Below, piece after piece: positions 35,808 through 46,568 of a DNA stretch of 64,000 nt. The translations under genes and the position numbers were made by a program. This DNA is from Halobellus captivus. Lineage in GTDB: Archaea; Halobacteriota; Halobacteria; Halobacteriales; Haloferacaceae. The stretch lies in the NCBI RefSeq assembly GCF_003697845.1, contig NZ_RDQE01000003.1:22996-86995 (forward strand), in the 5' to 3' direction. The notes below the pieces were generated by a model. That model saw only the letters and a list, made by a program, of their open reading frames with translations. It was not told the origin of the DNA and ran no database searches. The first letter of the stretch is position 1. Each line of letters starts with the position of its first letter.

Positions 35808-36860
35808 CTACTCCTCCGTCTCGTAGTGGTCGCCGGCGGCCGCGGGGAGTCGAGTTCGCCCGACCAGCGCGAGGACGACGATCACGACCACGTACGGGAT
35901 CGTCTGGACCAGCGTGTCGGGGACCGCGTAGCCGAGTTGCTGGAGCCGGATCTGGGTCGCGTCGAGCCCCGCGAACAGCACGCCGGCCCCCAGCGTCCCG
36001 AGCGGGTTGTAGTTGCCGAACAGGTACGCCACGATGGCGATGAAGCCCTTCCCCTGGACCATCGTCTCGCCGGAGCCGACGAACTGGCCGATCGAGAGCG
36101 CGAGCGCCGACCCGCCCACGCCGGAGAGCACGCCCGACAGCAACACCCCGGCGTACCGGACCCGCGAGACCGAGACGCCGACCGTGTCGAGCGCCTTCGG
36201 GTTCTCGCCGGACGCTTCGAGGTGTTTCCCGAAGGCCGTGCGATTGAGCGCCCACCACGACGCGACCGTCGCGACGACGACCATGACGGCGGAGTACCGC
36301 CACCCGACGTTCGCGCCGAGGTTCGGCGTGTTGACGCCGCCGAAGAAGACCGTCGACATGAACGGCGCGAGCCCCAAGGCGATCAGCCACACCGCCAGTC
36401 CGGCGATGATCTGGTCCGCCTTGAACTCGATACAGACGACCCCGAAGACCCCGGCGAGAAGCGTCGAAGCGGCTATCCCCGCCATGAACCCGATCCAGAT
36501 GGCGGGGATCCCGAGAACCGCGTTCCCGATCCCGACGACGGACGCGATGTAGACGGAGGCGAACGCCGAGATGATCAACAGCCCCTCCAGGCCGATGTTG
36601 ATCACGCCGCTCTTCTCGGCGAATATCCCGCCGAGCCCGGCGAGGACGATCGGCGCGGCGAGCCGCGCCGTCGACGCGGCCGTACTCGTCGAGAAGACGA
36701 TGCCCGCGAGGTCGCCGGCGACCGATCCCGGGAACAGCAGGCCGAACAGCCCCAGAAGCCCGAGGGTTCCGACGACGCCGACGACGAGCGAGCGCACGTA
36801 CTCGTCGTCGATGAGGTCGTCGAGGAGCGGAACGGGAACGTCCGCGAGCGGGTTACGCAT
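35808..36860 (-). CDS. BMP-type ABC transporter permease, second subunit
   Basis: A 350-residue inner-membrane permease with about 9-10 helices. AGLGGIFAEKSGVINIGLEGLLI is the conserved stretch of the nucleoside-type (YufQ/BMP) branch of the LIV permease family, and KHLEASGENPKALDTVGVSVSRVRY is the cytoplasmic loop that docks with the ATPase. It overlaps the previous permease by 8 bases (ATGCGTAA) and is the last gene of the operon ATPase - permease - permease. With the lipoprotein at 41223-42314 it should import nucleosides. Confidence 0.92.
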   Translation of the reverse strand: MRNPLADVPVPLLDDLIDDEYVRSLVVGVVGTLGLLGLFGLLFPGSVAGDLAGIVFSTSTAASTARLAAPIVLAGLGGIFAEKSGVINIGLEGLLIISAFASVYIASVVGIGNAVLGIPAIWIGFMAGIAASTLLAGVFGVVCIEFKADQIIAGLAVWLIALGLAPFMSTVFFGGVNTPNLGANVGWRYSAVMVVVATVASWWALNRTAFGKHLEASGENPKALDTVGVSVSRVRYAGVLLSGVLSGVGGSALALSIGQFVGSGETMVQGKGFIAIVAYLFGNYNPLGTLGAGVLFAGLDATQIRLQQLGYAVPDTLVQTIPYVVVIVVLALVGRTRLPAAAGDHYETEE

Positions 36861-38208
36861 CGGCCTCACCTCCGCCGACCGCGGCTGCATCGCTTCCGCT
36901 TCCGGCTGCGTCGCCGCTCGCCTCGCTCTCGCCGTCCTCGCTCCCCGTCCCGGAAGTTTTCGGTCCGCCCGGTCCGTCCGACCCCAGCCCGGCGTACCGC
37001 CCGGCCATCCGGAAGAACTCCGGCATGGCCACGAAGAGGATGATCAGCCCGCGCAACACGCCGACGAGCTCCGTCGGCACGTCGGTTCGGAACCCGATCT
37101 CGAGGGCGCCGCCCTTCAGGAGACCGAACAGGAACGCGGCCGGGAGCACGCCGAGCGGGTTGTTTCCCGCTAGGATCGAGACGGTGATCCCGTCGAAGCC
37201 GAGGTCGGGAACGGACTCGATCCACCGTCCCTCCGACATCAGCACCCACACCGCGCCGCCGACGCCCCCGAGCGCGCCCGAGAGCGTCATCGCGCGCACG
37301 GTCGTCAGCTTCGCGTTCACGCCGCCGTACTCCGCGGCGGCCGCCTGAACTCCGCTCGTGCGCAGGTCGTAGCCGAACGGCGTGTGCTCGACGACGTAGT
37401 AGAGCCCGCCGATGAAGCCGACGGCGACGAGAAGCGCGAGCAGCGCGAAGTCGCTGGAGTTCGGGAACAGCCAGGGTCGGAACTGCGCGTGTTCGGGGAC
37501 GTACCGGGTCGCGACGACGGACGAGCCCTCCGCACGGAACACCTCCAACACCAGCACGTACGCGACGTTCGCGGCGACGAAGTTGAGCATTATCGTGGTG
37601 ATGACCTCGTTGGCGTCGGCGTACGCCTTCAACGCGCCGGGTATCGCGCCCCAGAGGCCGCCGCCGACCGCCCCGGCCAGGGTGCCGACGGCGACGACGA
37701 CGACGCCGGCGATCGGTCCGGCCGGGAGCAGCGGCGCGATGGCGAGCACCGTCAACGCGGTCGCGAGCGCGCCGACGACGAGCTGTCCCTGCGTCCCGAT
37801 GTTGAAGAGCCCGGCGCGGAACGCCACCGCCACCGAGAGCCCGGTGAAGATCAGGAGCGTCGTCTCCGAGAGCGTGAGCCCGAACGAGAGGTTGAACGGC
37901 GTCCACGCGGCGTTGAAGATCCCCGGCTCGCCGACCGCGAACGGGTAGCCGAGCGCGCCGTTGAACAACACGACGTACACCTCGATGGGGTCGTAACAGA
38001 ACCCGAGCCCGGTCACGGGCATCGTCCAGGCGGCGGTGCTACACTGCGCGATCCGTCCCGAGACGAGCACGATGGCGAACCCGACGCCGATCGACAACAG
38101 GATCGCGGCGATGCTGATGAGGACTCGCTCGGCGACGGTGCGGTCGACGAAGGGCTCGATCACCCGACGGACCGGCGACGGGAGCCGGCCGCCGTCACCT
38201 CCGCTCAC
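36853..38208 (-). CDS. BMP-type ABC transporter permease, first subunit
   Basis: A 451-residue permease starting at GTG 38208, which overlaps the ATPase stop (GTGA). Hydrophobic segments fill residues 25-400; FRAGLFNIGTQGQLVVGAL and YADANEVITTIMLNFVA are typical of the YufP-like subunit, and LRTSGVQAAAAEYGGVNAKL is the EAA-type docking loop. The last 45 residues are Gly/Ser/Asp/Glu-rich and probably a disordered cytoplasmic tail, an extension common in haloarchaea. It pairs with the second permease to form the translocation pore. Confidence 0.92.
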   Translation of the reverse strand: MSGGDGGRLPSPVRRVIEPFVDRTVAERVLISIAAILLSIGVGFAIVLVSGRIAQCSTAAWTMPVTGLGFCYDPIEVYVVLFNGALGYPFAVGEPGIFNAAWTPFNLSFGLTLSETTLLIFTGLSVAVAFRAGLFNIGTQGQLVVGALATALTVLAIAPLLPAGPIAGVVVVAVGTLAGAVGGGLWGAIPGALKAYADANEVITTIMLNFVAANVAYVLVLEVFRAEGSSVVATRYVPEHAQFRPWLFPNSSDFALLALLVAVGFIGGLYYVVEHTPFGYDLRTSGVQAAAAEYGGVNAKLTTVRAMTLSGALGGVGGAVWVLMSEGRWIESVPDLGFDGITVSILAGNNPLGVLPAAFLFGLLKGGALEIGFRTDVPTELVGVLRGLIILFVAMPEFFRMAGRYAGLGSDGPGGPKTSGTGSEDGESEASGDAAGSGSDAAAVGGGEADA

Positions 38209-39854
38209 GCGTCCACCTCGCCGTCCGCGGCCGTCTCACGGTCCGACCCGGCCTCGACGTCGTCCGCACCGTCGGCACCGCTCCCGCCCAGACCGTCGTC
38301 GAGCGCGTCGTGGATCGCCGCCCCCGAGACGGTCTCGTCGGCGAGGCTCTCCCCGGCCATCAACAGGCCGATCTCCTCCTCGGTCACCGTCGCGGGATCG
38401 ACGACGCCCGAGAACTCGCCCTCGTGGATCACGGCGAGCCGGTCCGAGAGCCCCTGGACCTCGTCGAGTTTCGAGGAGATGAGGAGCACCGCCTTCCCTT
38501 CCGCGCGCAGTTCGAGCAGGCGGTCGTGGAGGAACTCCGTGGAGCCGATGTCGACGCCGCGGGTCGGGTGGGTCGCGACGACGAGGTCCGGGTCGCGCTC
38601 GAACTCGCGGCCGACGATGAACTTCTGCTGGTTGCCTCCCGAGAAGTCCTCCGCGTCCGCGTCGGGGTTCGGCGGGCGCACGTCGTACGCCTCGATCACC
38701 GACTCGGCGTGTTCCGTCGACGCCTCCCAGTCGATCCGCCCGCCCGACGCGAACGGCGGGTCGTGCTGGCTCCCGAGGATGCCGTTCTGGACGAGGTCGT
38801 ACGACATCACCAGTCCGCGCTCGTGGCGGTCCTCCGGAACGAACGCCATCCCGCGGTCGATGTGTCCCCGGCGGCTCACGCCCGCCATCGGTTCCCCGAG
38901 GTAGTCGACTGAGCCGGACGCCGGCTCCCGCATCCCCGTGATCGCCTCGGCGAGCTGTGACTGTCCGTTGCCGTCGACGCCCGCGATCCCGAACACCTCG
39001 CCCCCGCGGAGCTCGAAGGTTATCCCCGAGACCGCCTCGACGCCGCGGTCGTCATCGACGTGGAGGTCGGTCACCTCGAGCACGCGCTCGCCGGGCTCCC
39101 GGGGCGTCGTCGCCGGCTCCATCAGCACCTCGCGACCGACCATCATCTCCGCGAGCTCCTCGCGGGTCACGTCCGCCGACGCGACGGTTCCGACCTTGAC
39201 GCCGTCCCGGAGGACGGTGATCTCGTCGGCCGCAGACAGCGCCTCGCCGAGCTTGTGCGAGATGAAGATTATCGTCTTCCCCTGGTCCGTCAGCTCCTCG
39301 AAGACGTCGTACAGCTCCTCCACCTCCTGGGGCGTGAGCACCGCGGTCGGCTCGTCCATGATGAGGACGTCCGCGCCGCGGTACAGCGCCTTCAGGATCT
39401 CGACGCGCTGTTGGACCCCCACGGAGACGTCCGCGATCCGGGCGTCGGGATCGACGTCGAAGCCGTAGCGCTCGCTCAGCTCCACCACCGCCTCGCGGGC
39501 GGCCGCCTCGTCGACGCGGAGGCCGCCCCACGTCCGCGGCTCGTTGCCCAGGACGACGTTTTCCCACACCGTCATGGGGTCGACGAGCATGAAGTGCTGG
39601 TGGATCATGCCGATCCCGGCGTCGATCGCGTCGCGCGGGGACGCGAACGATCGGGGTTCGCCGTCGACGACGACCGTCCCCTCGGTCGGCCGGTAGAGCC
39701 CGTACAGCACGTTCATCAGCGTCGTCTTGCCCGCCCCGTTCTCGCCGAGCAGGGCGTGGACGCTGCCTCGCTCTATCTCGAGGTCCACGTCGTCGTTGGC
39801 GACGACCCCGGGGAACCGCTTCGTGATACCGTCAAGGTGGACCGCCGGGTTCAT
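38205..39854 (-). CDS. BMP-type ABC transporter ATP-binding protein (two ATPase domains)
   Basis: A 549-residue protein with two ABC domains. Domain 1 has Walker A GENGAGKTT near residue 40, signature VSVGVQQRVEILKAL and Walker B VLIMDEPTAVLTPQE. Domain 2 has a degenerate Walker A (GVDGNGQSQLAEAI), signature FSGGNQQKFIVGRE and LVVATHPTRGVDIG, the asymmetry normal for nucleoside and ribose importers. The final 50 residues are acidic. First gene of the transporter operon; a minus-strand CTTTTTGCC at 39877-39885 is the likely promoter. Confidence 0.95.
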   Translation of the reverse strand: MNPAVHLDGITKRFPGVVANDDVDLEIERGSVHALLGENGAGKTTLMNVLYGLYRPTEGTVVVDGEPRSFASPRDAIDAGIGMIHQHFMLVDPMTVWENVVLGNEPRTWGGLRVDEAAAREAVVELSERYGFDVDPDARIADVSVGVQQRVEILKALYRGADVLIMDEPTAVLTPQEVEELYDVFEELTDQGKTIIFISHKLGEALSAADEITVLRDGVKVGTVASADVTREELAEMMVGREVLMEPATTPREPGERVLEVTDLHVDDDRGVEAVSGITFELRGGEVFGIAGVDGNGQSQLAEAITGMREPASGSVDYLGEPMAGVSRRGHIDRGMAFVPEDRHERGLVMSYDLVQNGILGSQHDPPFASGGRIDWEASTEHAESVIEAYDVRPPNPDADAEDFSGGNQQKFIVGREFERDPDLVVATHPTRGVDIGSTEFLHDRLLELRAEGKAVLLISSKLDEVQGLSDRLAVIHEGEFSGVVDPATVTEEEIGLLMAGESLADETVSGAAIHDALDDGLGGSGADGADDVEAGSDRETAADGEVDA

Positions 39855-39962
39855 TCGTCCGTATCTCCGTGTGCGTGGCAAAAAGACCGCGGGTTCGTCG
39901 TCGAACCGATCGCTCGTCGCCGCCACACGTACCGTTATCCTCCCGGCATCCGTGGCGACCGC

Positions 39963-41129
39963 ATGGTCTCGCGGTTCTGGCGGATCGTGACCGCCGTAAC
40001 CGTCTGGCACGTCGCCGCCAGCGTCTGCTACTACACGGTGTACGCCGGGACGCCGCTCTTTCGGAACGCGTTCGACCTGACGGGCCTGGAGGTCGGGATC
40101 GTGATCGCCGCGTTGACGCTCGGCTACGCCGTCTCGCTGTTGCCGTTCGGGATCGCGACCGATCGGTACGGCGAGAAACGAACGCTCACCGTCGGTCTCG
40201 TCGGGCTCTCGGTCGGCGTCTTCGGGGTCGCGATCGCCCCGACCTATCCGTTGCTCTTGATCGCCGCCTTCCTCCTCGGGTCGATGTACGGAAGCGCGAC
40301 ACCGGGGACGAACAAGGCGATCTTCGACCGGATCGAGCCCGGGAGGCAACACCGAGCGATCGGGATCAAACAGGTCGGTCCGACGGTGGGGAGCGCGGTC
40401 GGCGCGCTGTTGGTCACGGGAACCGCCGGAGCCCTCTTCTGGCAGTTCGGGTTCCTCGCCGCCGCGGCGGTCGGGCTCGTGACCGCCGCCGCCTTCTTCG
40501 GGGTGTACTGCCGCGCGAGTCCGGGCGAGGCGACGTCTCCCGACTTCCGTGCGCTGTCGTCGAACCGGACGTACCTCGTCCTGTTGCTCTCGGGCGTGTG
40601 CCTGGGAGCCGCGTTCTACACGACGACCGGCTACGTCACCCTCTTCGTCGGCGACTCGGTCGGCACGTCGGTCGCGATCGCCGGGGCCGTCCTGGCGTCC
40701 ACGCAGGTCGCGGGCAGCGTCGGAAAAGTCGTCGTCGGGACGCTCGCGGACGTCCTCCCCGGACCGGCACGGGTCCGAACGGGCGGGATCCTCGCCGTCC
40801 AGGCGGCCGGCGGCGGGGCCCTCTACTTCGTCCTCCCCGCGACGGAGACCGCCCTCGCCGCCGGCGTCGTCTTCGCCGGGATCGGCGTGCTCGTGCTCGC
40901 CTCGACCGGCCTCTACTACTCGTGTCTCTCGACGCTCGTCGAGAAGGAGAAACTGGGTGCCGCCTCGGCCGCCGGACAGCTGGCGGTCACCGTGAGCGGG
41001 CTGTTCGCGCCGCCGGCGTTCGGATACCTCGTCGACGCCAGCGGCTACGCGGCCGCCTGGTCCTTCCTCGGCGTCCTCTCCCTGGCGGGCGCGGGCTTCG
41101 CGTCCCTCGTCGTCGCCGACGTCGTGTGA
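39963..41129 (+). CDS. Major facilitator superfamily transporter
   Basis: A 388-residue 12-helix transporter. The MFS signature after helix 2 is FGIATDRYGEKRTLTVG; helix 4-5 region reads LLGSMYGSATPGTNKAIFDRI, similar to nitrate/sulfonate or sugar-acid MFS proteins. It lies between the ABC operon and its binding-protein gene but on the opposite strand. Substrate unknown; a link to nucleoside or purine transport is only suggested by position. GTTATCC at 39934-39940 is a weak TATA candidate. Confidence 0.9.
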   Translation: MVSRFWRIVTAVTVWHVAASVCYYTVYAGTPLFRNAFDLTGLEVGIVIAALTLGYAVSLLPFGIATDRYGEKRTLTVGLVGLSVGVFGVAIAPTYPLLLIAAFLLGSMYGSATPGTNKAIFDRIEPGRQHRAIGIKQVGPTVGSAVGALLVTGTAGALFWQFGFLAAAAVGLVTAAAFFGVYCRASPGEATSPDFRALSSNRTYLVLLLSGVCLGAAFYTTTGYVTLFVGDSVGTSVAIAGAVLASTQVAGSVGKVVVGTLADVLPGPARVRTGGILAVQAAGGGALYFVLPATETALAAGVVFAGIGVLVLASTGLYYSCLSTLVEKEKLGAASAAGQLAVTVSGLFAPPAFGYLVDASGYAAAWSFLGVLSLAGAGFASLVVADVV

Positions 41130-41222
41130 CCGGCTCGTCGGGGACCGTAGCCGGAGAGCCGGCCACACGACGTCCGGGAGTCGCCGTCGAGCGTCGTCGG
41201 ACCGCCGCGGTTCGGGGTCGCG

Positions 41223-42314
41223 TTAGGTGTCGCCGGTCTCGGTCGGCACGTCGATGTCGCCGGCGATGATCGCGTCGCGGGCGTCCGAGACCGCGGTCAC
41301 GATGTCGTCGGGGACCTCGCCGCCGATCTCGTCGCCGTAGACGCACTCGACGCCGTTCGACTCGAGGCCGAGCGCGACCGACTCGCCGCCCTGGTGTTCG
41401 CCATCGATCACGTTCGAGACGGACTCGTAAACGGCGGTGTCGACGCGTTTCACCATCGACGCGAGGATCACGTCGGAGAACTCGGCCTCGGTGATCGACT
41501 GGTCGAGGTCGACGCCGAAGGCGAACCGCTCCTCCTCCTGGGCCGCCTGGAACACGCCGACGCCGGTCGCACCCGAGGCGTGGTAGACGATGTCAGCACC
41601 GCTCTGGTACATCGAGAGCGCCGCCTCCTGGCCACCGGAGGGGTCGGCGTAGCTGCCGACGTAGCTCGTGGTGACGTCCACGTCGTCGGACGCGTAGTCG
41701 ACGCCGGCCTCGAAGCCGGCCTGGAACCGCCGGATGACGGGACTGTCGACGCCGCCGACGAAGCCGACGTTCGTCGAGTCGGGATCCGTCGAGCCCGCCC
41801 CGGCGGAGAACTCGGTTTCCGTCAACCGCGCGGCGAGTACGCCCATCAGGAACGAGCCCTCGTGCTCGCGGAAGACGTAGCTCGCGACGTTGTCCTCCTC
41901 GACGACGGAGTCGACGAGCATGAAGTCCTGGTCGGGGAACTCCGGCGCGTTCTCGGCGAGGGCGTCCGTCTGGTTGAACCCGATACACGACACCAGGTCG
42001 TAGTCCGGGTCGGTCGAACTCGCGTACCGCTGCTGGAAGTCGCCGAACTCGCCGGTCCCCTCCGGCTGGGACTCGTCGTACGCGATGCCGAACTCCTCTT
42101 CGGCCTGGATGAGCCCCTGCTGGGCCGCGTCGTTGAACGAGTTGTCGCCGAGCCCGCCGTCGGAGTAGACGATGCCCACGGTCGCCGGAACGTCGTCGGA
42201 GCCGCCGTCGCCCCCGGAGTCGCCGCCCGGTCCGCCGCTACAGCCCGCGAGTCCCACGAGGCCGGCCGCGCTCGCCGCCTTCAGGAACCGCCGCCGTTCG
42301 ATGTCGGATGCCAT
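41223..42314 (-). CDS. BMP family substrate-binding lipoprotein (nucleoside importer)
   Basis: A 363-residue exported protein. The signal is both Tat (ERRRFLKAAS, residues 6-15) and lipoprotein: lipobox LAGC with C25 as the lipidated residue, followed by a Gly/Ser/Asp linker. The mature part is a type 1 periplasmic-binding fold of the basic membrane protein family: VGIVYSDGGLGDNSFNDAA, QRYASSTDPDYDLVSCIGFNQTDAL, REHEGSFLMGVLAA, YHASGATGVGVFQAA. It captures nucleosides or similar for the ABC transporter encoded at 35808-39854. A TTTATG on the minus strand at about 42340-42345 is the promoter element. Confidence 0.93.
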   Translation of the reverse strand: MASDIERRRFLKAASAAGLVGLAGCSGGPGGDSGGDGGSDDVPATVGIVYSDGGLGDNSFNDAAQQGLIQAEEEFGIAYDESQPEGTGEFGDFQQRYASSTDPDYDLVSCIGFNQTDALAENAPEFPDQDFMLVDSVVEEDNVASYVFREHEGSFLMGVLAARLTETEFSAGAGSTDPDSTNVGFVGGVDSPVIRRFQAGFEAGVDYASDDVDVTTSYVGSYADPSGGQEAALSMYQSGADIVYHASGATGVGVFQAAQEEERFAFGVDLDQSITEAEFSDVILASMVKRVDTAVYESVSNVIDGEHQGGESVALGLESNGVECVYGDEIGGEVPDDIVTAVSDARDAIIAGDIDVPTETGDT

Positions 42315-42412
42315 ATCACCTACATCCCCGGGCGAACGGGGCATAAACGCGTCGCTCTCCGGCTCACGGCGGTCTCCGGATCGCGACGGTCTCCCGGTCT
42401 CACGTCCCGGTC

Positions 42413-43942
42413 TCACGTCCCGGTCTCGACGACCGCCGACTCGACGACCGATTCGACCGCCGCGACCAGCTCGTCGACGTCGTCGCTCTCGGCGTACACC
42501 CTGACGTACGGCTCCGTCCCCGAAGGGCGGACGAGCGTCCACGACGCGTCGGGGAACTCCAGGCGGACCCCGTGGTCCGTGTCCACCGTCGCCTCCGGAA
42601 ACGCCTCGGGGAGACGGTCGCTCAGGCGATCCATCGTTTCCGCCTTCCGGTCGTCGGGGCAGTCGACGCTGACCTTCCGGTACGGACGCTCCGTGACCGG
42701 CTCTCGGAGCGATTCGAGTCCCTCCGCCGCGACCAATCGGGCCGTCACCGCCGCCGAGCAGACCCCGTCGATCCAGCCGCCGAAGGCGGTGTGGACGTGC
42801 TTCCACGGCTCCGCGGCGAAGACGACCTCGGCGTCGGTGGTGGCGGTCCCGTCGGCCTCGTCTCCCGAACCGGCCTCCGACCGAACCGCCGCGATCCCCT
42901 CGTGGAGCGCGCCGAGCCGGACGCGCTCGACGCGACCCCCCGCGGCGCGGACGCGCTCGTCGATCCGGCCGGAGGCGTTCGGGGTCGTCACTACGACGGG
43001 GTCGGCCGCGTCGCTCCGCCGGACGTATCGCTCGGCGAGGATCGCGAGTACGGTGTCCTCGTGGACGACCTCGCCGTCGGCGTCGACGACGACGATCCGG
43101 TCGGCGTCGCCGTCGTGGCCGATCCCGAAGGCGAACCCCTCGCCCTCGCGGCCGGGCGCGTCGACGCCCTCGTTGGCGTCGGCCACGAACCCTCGGAGGT
43201 CCCGCAGCGTCTCCGGCGTCGGCTTGCTCCCGCGGCCGGGGAAGTGGCCGTCGACGTTCCCGTTGAGCGTGACGACCGTCGCGCCGAGCTCGCGGAGGAC
43301 GGTCGGCGTCGCCGGCGCGGACATCCCGTTGCCGCAGTCGACCGCGATACGGAGTCCACCGAGGTCGACTTCGGCTTCCCCGCCGTCGGCTCCGGACACG
43401 CCGCCGTCGCCCTCGAACCCCGCCGCGTACTCCCGGACGTCCCCGAGGTACCTCCCGAGGGTGTCGATCCGATCGGCTTCGGTCCACGCGTCCCACGCTG
43501 CGGGCGGCTCCTCGGCCGCGACCCGCTCCTCGACGGCCAGCTCCAGGTCGCGGTCGAACTCGACGCCGTCACGGAAGAGCTTGATCCCGTTGTCCGACGG
43601 CGGGTTGTGCGAGGCGGTGAGCATCACCCCGTACCGTCCCCGTGAGGCGTGTGCCAGCGCCGGCGTCGGGAGCGTTCCGGCCCGGAGCACCTTCGCGCCG
43701 CCGGAGGTGAGGCCGGCCTCCGCCGCGGCCGCGATCGCCGGGCCGCTCACCCGCCCGTCGCGGGCGAGGACGACCTCCGGCGGGTCGGACGGTTCGGCGG
43801 CCGTATCGCCGTTCCCGTCGACGGGAGGCGACCCTCGTTCCCGTGCTTCCGCCGCCACCGCGCGACCGACCGCGAGCGCGAGTTCGGGCGTCACCCGCTC
43901 CTCGACGCGGCCGCGTACCCCCGCGGTTCCGAACAGTTCCAT
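42413..43942 (-). CDS. Phosphohexomutase (phosphoglucomutase/phosphomannomutase family)
   Basis: A 509-residue protein with the four-domain alpha-D-phosphohexomutase layout: N-terminal FGTAGVRGRVEE, phosphoserine loop LTASHNPPSDNGIKLF, Mg loop GHDGDADRIVVVD, and phosphate-binding RPSGTEPYVRVYAE near the C-terminus. The sugar-recognition loop, GE(M/N)SGH in typical phosphomannomutases, reads AEPWKHVHTAFGG here, so glucose, mannose or glucosamine specificity cannot be assigned. Longer than the usual 450 residues because of Gly/Asp-rich insertions. Probable minus-strand TATA TACTAAC at 43968-43974. Confidence 0.9.
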   Translation of the reverse strand: MELFGTAGVRGRVEERVTPELALAVGRAVAAEARERGSPPVDGNGDTAAEPSDPPEVVLARDGRVSGPAIAAAAEAGLTSGGAKVLRAGTLPTPALAHASRGRYGVMLTASHNPPSDNGIKLFRDGVEFDRDLELAVEERVAAEEPPAAWDAWTEADRIDTLGRYLGDVREYAAGFEGDGGVSGADGGEAEVDLGGLRIAVDCGNGMSAPATPTVLRELGATVVTLNGNVDGHFPGRGSKPTPETLRDLRGFVADANEGVDAPGREGEGFAFGIGHDGDADRIVVVDADGEVVHEDTVLAILAERYVRRSDAADPVVVTTPNASGRIDERVRAAGGRVERVRLGALHEGIAAVRSEAGSGDEADGTATTDAEVVFAAEPWKHVHTAFGGWIDGVCSAAVTARLVAAEGLESLREPVTERPYRKVSVDCPDDRKAETMDRLSDRLPEAFPEATVDTDHGVRLEFPDASWTLVRPSGTEPYVRVYAESDDVDELVAAVESVVESAVVETGT

Positions 43943-43998
43943 GTCGGTCCGATCGGCCGCCGGTCGTTAGTACCCGTCGGTCCGGGCTACCGGAGTCG

Positions 43999-44736
43999 CT
44001 ACGGGTCGAGGAGCTTCGCTTCGGCCTTCCGGAGATGCTCGAGCATCGTCGTCTTCGAGACGTCCAAGTCGTCGGCGAGCTCGCGCGTGGAGGTCCCGCG
44101 CGGCCACTCGTAGTACCCCTGTTCGCGGGCGTGTTCGTACACCTCCCGCTGTGTCGTCGTGAGCGTGTCGAGGCGGTGCTCGCGGGCGCTCTTCCGGCCG
44201 TTTCCTGACGCCGACATCGACTCGATGCTCACCTCGGCCCCGGTCGCCTCGCGGACCGCGTCGAGCGACTCGCGGATCCCGGAACGCTCGCCGACGAAAC
44301 ACACCTGCCACTCCTCGTGTCCGTCCTCGATACGGACCGGGGCGCTGTGGACGAACCCGTTCTCGAGCAGGGTCGGACACATCATGTCGGTCGGGTCGTA
44401 CTCCACGAAGAACTCGCGGACCACGTTGCCCGGGGCGTCGCGAGCGCGACCGAACCGCTGTTGGAGCTCCAGGAGGTCTCCCGAGTGCTCGGAGGCGCGG
44501 ATCGCGTCGAGCAGCGCCTCCACCTCCTCGTTCGTGTCCGCGAACGCGGTGAAGAGCCCGTTCACCGTGTTCGGCACGTCCCCGTCCGTCTTCGGGGAGT
44601 TGTAGATCGCGTGTGCGAGCACGCCACCGTCGGTCCGGCTCGTCGCCTCGATCGCCCAGCAGTTCGGGTGCCACAGGTCGAGCGTCAGCCGGGTCCCCGA
44701 CCACCCGTCGGCGTCGTTCGCGTCGAGTGCAGCCAT
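43999..44736 (-). CDS. HTH_10/bacterio-opsin-activator-type transcriptional regulator
   Basis: A 245-residue protein. The N-terminal 170 residues are an alpha/beta sensor-like region (WHPNCWAIEATSRTDGGVLAHA, FFVEYDPTDMMCPTLLENGFV, EEWQVCFVGERSGIRESLD). The C-terminus is the haloarchaeal HTH_10 domain: LDTLTTTQREVYEHAREQGYYEWPRGTS and RELADDLDVSKTTMLEHLRKAEAKLL (written in two parts). It is divergent from the aldehyde dehydrogenase gene with 89 bases between starts, so control of that gene is a reasonable guess. TTCTTTACCG at 44761-44770 is its TATA element. Confidence 0.9.
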   Translation of the reverse strand: MAALDANDADGWSGTRLTLDLWHPNCWAIEATSRTDGGVLAHAIYNSPKTDGDVPNTVNGLFTAFADTNEEVEALLDAIRASEHSGDLLELQQRFGRARDAPGNVVREFFVEYDPTDMMCPTLLENGFVHSAPVRIEDGHEEWQVCFVGERSGIRESLDAVREATGAEVSIESMSASGNGRKSAREHRLDTLTTTQREVYEHAREQGYYEWPRGTSTRELADDLDVSKTTMLEHLRKAEAKLLDP

Positions 44737-44825
44737 GATGGCTCCTTCTAGGTCAGCGTACGGTAAAGAATCTCCCGACCATGGTCGGGTGGGGAACTTG
44801 GGACCCGCGGATCGAACGACCCTCC

Positions 44826-46343
<1,518 letters not shown>

Positions 46344-46450
46344 GCGGCACGGAATCCCGTTTTCGGCCGTCGGAACGCGCAGGACCCGTTCGGTCCTTTC
46401 ACGTCCCCAGTCGTTCGCCTTTTGACATTTACACGAGATCGAGGAGAAAG

Positions 46451-46470
46451 CCCACGACTTCAGTCGTGGG
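46451..46470 (+). repeat. Left-end hairpin of the IS605 element
   Basis: A perfect 9-bp stem CCCACGACT / AGTCGTGGG with a 2-base TC gap between the arms. In this family the transposase binds such imperfect hairpins in single-stranded DNA at each end. Confidence 0.8.
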
Positions 46471-46522
46471 ATGAATCCGACCATACACGACACAAACAAT
46501 CCTCGATAGCCGACTGAGGGTT

Positions 46523-46560
46523 GATAGAATTGTAACACATAATATAGATTAAATTCTATC
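46523..46560. repeat. 9-bp inverted repeat upstream of tnpA
   Basis: GATAGAATT at 46523-46531 and AATTCTATC at 46552-46560, separated by 20 bases that contain the AT-rich probable TATA region (AATATAGATT at 46541-46550). The second arm ends 8 bases before the tnpA start. It could be an operator or a secondary structure limiting tnpA expression. Confidence 0.5.
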
Positions 46561-46568
46561 TAAGTCGT

